Below, piece by piece: positions 61,380-64,000 of a stretch of 64,000 bases of DNA; within the stretch, counting starts at the first letter, position 1; each line of letters starts with the position of its first letter. The translations under genes and the position numbers were made by a program. The notes under the pieces are model-generated. The model was not told where the DNA came from, made no database searches, and saw nothing but the letters and a program-made list of their open reading frames with translations. The DNA lies in NCBI GenBank assembly GCA_947650365.1, contig OX393551.1, forward strand, positions 61,745,173 to 61,809,172, written 5' to 3'. The DNA comes from Chamaelirium japonicum. Lineage: Eukaryota; Streptophyta; Magnoliopsida; Liliales; Melanthiaceae.

Positions 61380-64000
61380 TTAATTAGAATGGATCATACG
61401 AATGAATTAGAATTGATCGTGCGAATGAATTAGAATGGATTGTACGAATGAATTAGAATGGATACATTCGTGCGAATGAAGTAGAATGGATCATACGAAT
61501 GAATTAGAATGGATACATTCGTGCGAATGAAGTAGAATGGATCGTACGAATGAATTAGAATGGATACATTCGTGCGAATGAAGTAGAATGGATCGTACGA
61601 ATGAATTAGAATGGATCGTACGAATGAATTAGAATGAATCGTACGAATGAATTAAATGGAAACATTCAAACGAATGAATTAGAATAGATCGTAGGAAAGA
61701 ATTAGAATGGATCATACGAATGAATTAGAATTGATCGTGCGAATGAATTAGAATGGATTGTACGAATGAATTAGAATGGATACATTCGTGCGAATAAAGT
61801 AGAATGGATCGTACGAATGAATTAGAATGGATCGTACGAATGAATTAAAATGAATCGTGCGAATGAATTAGAATGGATACATTCGAACGAATAAATTAGA
61901 ATAGATCGTAGGAATGAATTAGAATTGATCGTGCGAATGAATTAGAATGGATTGTACGAATGAATTAGAATGGATACATTCGTGCGAATGAAGTAGAATG
62001 GATCATACGAATGAATTAGAATGGATCGTACGAATGAATTAGAATGGATACATTCGAACGAATGAATTAGAATAGATCGTAGGAATGAATTAGAATGGAT
62101 CATACGAATGAATTAGAATTGATCGTGCGAATTAATTAGAATGGATACATTCGTGCGAATGAATTAGAATTGATCGTGCGAATGAATTAGAATGGATACA
62201 TTCGAACGAATGAATTAGAATAGATCGTAGGAATGAATTAGAATGGATCATACGAATGAATTAGAATTGATCGTGCGAATGAATTAGAATGGATTGTACG
62301 AATGAATTAGAATGTATACATTCGTGCGAATGAAGTAGAATGGATCGTTCGAATGAATTAGAATGGATCGTACGAATGAATTAGAATGAATCGTACGAAT
62401 GAATTAGAATGGATACATTCGAACGAATGAATTAGAATAGATCGTAGGAATGAATTAGAATGGATCATACGAATGAATTAGAATTGATCGTGCGAATGAA
62501 TTAGAATGGATTGTACGAAAGAATTAGAATGGATACATTCGTGCGAATGAAGTAGAATGGATCGTACGAATGAATTAGAATGGATCGTACGAATGAATTA
62601 GAATGGATACATTCGAACGAATGAATTAGAATAGATCGTAGGAATGAATTAGAATGGATCATACGAATGAATTAGAATTGATCGTGCGAATGAATTAGAA
62701 TGGATTGTACGAATGAATTAGAATGGATACATTCGTGCGAATGAAGTAGAATGGATCATACGAATGAATTAGAATGGATCGTACGAATGAATTGGAATGA
62801 ATCGTACGAATGAATTAGAATGGATACATTCGAAGAATGAATTAGAATAGATCGTAGGAATGAATCGACAAATGAATTAGAATTGATCATGCGAATGAAT
62901 TAGAATGGATTGTACGAATGAATTAGAATGGATATATTCGTGCGAATGAAGTAGAATGGATCGTACGAATGAATTAGAATGGATCGTACGAATGAATCAG
63001 AATGGATCGTACGAATGAATTAGAATGAATCGTACGAATGAATTAGAATGGAAACATTCGAACGAATGAATTAGAATAGATCGTAGGAATGAATTAGAAT
63101 GGATCATACGAATGAATTAGAATTGATCGTGCGAATGAATTAGAATGGATTGTACGAATGAATTAGAATGGATACATTCGTGCGAATGAAGTAGAATGGA
63201 TCGTACGAATGAATTAGAATGGATCGTACGAATGAATTAGAATGAATCGTACGAATGAATTAGAATGGATACATTCGAATGAATGAATTAGAATAGATCG
63301 TAGGAATGAATTAGAATGGATCATATGAATGAATTAGAATTGATCGTGTGAATGAATTAGAATGGATTGCACGAATGAATTAGAATGGATCGTACGAATG
63401 AATTAGAATGAATCGTACGAATCAATTAGAATGGATACATTCGAACGAATGAATTAGAATAGATCGTAGGAATGAATTAGAATGGATCATACGAATGAAT
63501 TAGAAATGATCGTGCGAATGAATTAGAATGGATTGCACGAATGAATTAGAATGGATACATTCGTGCGAATGAAGTAGAATGGATCGTACGAATGAATTAG
63601 AATGGATCGTACGAATGAATTAGAATGAATCGTACGAATGAATTAGAATGGATACATTCGAACGAATAAATTAGAATAGATCGTAGGAATGAATTAGAAT
63701 GGATCATACGAATGAATTAGAATTGATCGTAGGAATGAATTAGAATGGATTGTACGAATGAATTAGAATGGATCGTACGAATGAATTAGAACGAATCGTA
63801 CGAATGAATTAGAATGGAAACATTTGAACGAATGAATTAGAATAGATCGTAGGAATGAATTAGAATGGATCATACGAATGAATTAGAATTGATCATGCGA
63901 ATGAATTAGAATGGATTGTACGAATGAATTAGAATGGATACATTCGTGCGAATGAAGTAGAATGGATCGTACGAATGAATTAGAATGGATCGTACGAATG
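61380..64000 (+). repeat. Orientation block 55 (runs off the window)
   Basis: HOR-A/B. An 11-bp loss in a monomer near 62.87 kb shortens one HOR-B to 229 bp (62,845 to 63,074). The next unit is 217 bp. Confidence 0.9.

Larger units (their letters stand above)
51972..64000. repeat. 23-bp satellite array, right of gap
   Basis: The same 23/28-bp family continues from the gap to the window end. Orientation is minus immediately on both sides of the gap, so the gap and its unique left flank interrupt one minus block. The first monomers after the gap carry a rare variant (AACCTTTCTAATTC) also seen at 20.73, 60.76 and, inverted, 48.54 kb. Confidence 0.97.

Noticed and set aside
1-64000. CRISPR-like array of short direct repeats
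   Set aside because: The would-be spacers are themselves members of the same repeat family, the monomers abut directly, and there are no cas genes.
1-64000. Human satellite II/III-type (GGAAT/CATTC) DNA
   Set aside because: GAATG pentamers occur twice per monomer, but the fixed 23-bp unit with ATTAG and GATCGTAC is not a pentamer array.
1-64000. GATC clusters as a bacterial replication origin or Dam-related region
   Set aside because: GATC every 23 bp over 63 kb is a by-product of the monomer. No DnaA boxes or replication genes accompany it.
1-64000. CENP-B box or telomere repeats
   Set aside because: No CENP-B-box-like motif and no TTAGGG or TTTAGGG runs were seen. TTAG in the monomer is not iterated as telomere repeat.

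Overview
This window holds essentially no genes. Apart from a 500-base N gap and a few short non-repetitive islands, about 63 kb of it is one satellite DNA family. The basic unit is a 23-bp monomer: an almost constant half (GAATGAATTAG) followed by a variable half (consensus AATGGATCGTAC), about 35% G+C. A 28-bp form carries a 5-bp ACATT insertion after GGAT. Such a long, hierarchically organised satellite points to eukaryotic constitutive heterochromatin (pericentromeric, subtelomeric or knob-like). A 269-bp non-satellite piece next to the gap has the GC-rich, self-complementary look of the end of a plant hAT-type DNA transposon. That makes a plant plausible, but it is weak evidence and no species can be named.

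Organisation by scale. (1) Monomers are grouped into higher-order repeats (HORs). The dominant HOR-A has nine diagnostic monomers in fixed order (seven of 23 bp, two of 28 bp) and a 217-bp period, confirmed by spacing of marker variants. HOR-B (240 bp) has one extra monomer carrying AATCAG, usually linked to a GGAAACATTCG variant. HOR-C (143 bp, five 23-mers plus one 28-mer, marker GAGTAAG) occurs in only a few places. (2) The array reverses orientation about 54 times, giving about 55 plus/minus blocks of 46 bp to 6.1 kb. (3) Segmental duplications of 0.4 to 5.2 kb copy HORs, inversion junctions and islands together. The clearest are a 2.4-kb pair (2.5-7.2 kb), a 3,798-bp tandem unit (12.6-20.3 kb), an approximately 5-kb tandem unit (23.8-34.7 kb), a copy of bases 1-835 placed 22,911 bp away, and a copy at an offset of 16,713 bp. 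(4) A 3.1-kb imperfect palindrome lies at 41.93-45.04 kb.

Non-satellite islands: an unidentified 147-bp sequence is most complete at 1,633-1,779. Truncated relatives lie at 42,304-42,376, 44,592-44,663 (inverted) and 49,076-49,141, with 15-bp stubs near 3.27 and 5.67 kb. They act as genealogical markers showing one ancestral insertion that was later copied with its satellite flanks. The only other non-satellite DNA is 51,203-51,471, which runs into the gap at 51,472-51,971.

No protein-coding gene, tRNA, rRNA, CRISPR array, promoter or terminator could be supported. Every open reading frame is a translation of the satellite (repeated IHSNSFVRSI-like peptides) or crosses the N gap. Positions were read by hand. 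Block edges are good to about 10 bp because the repeat is self-similar, and edges of duplications are good only to about one HOR.
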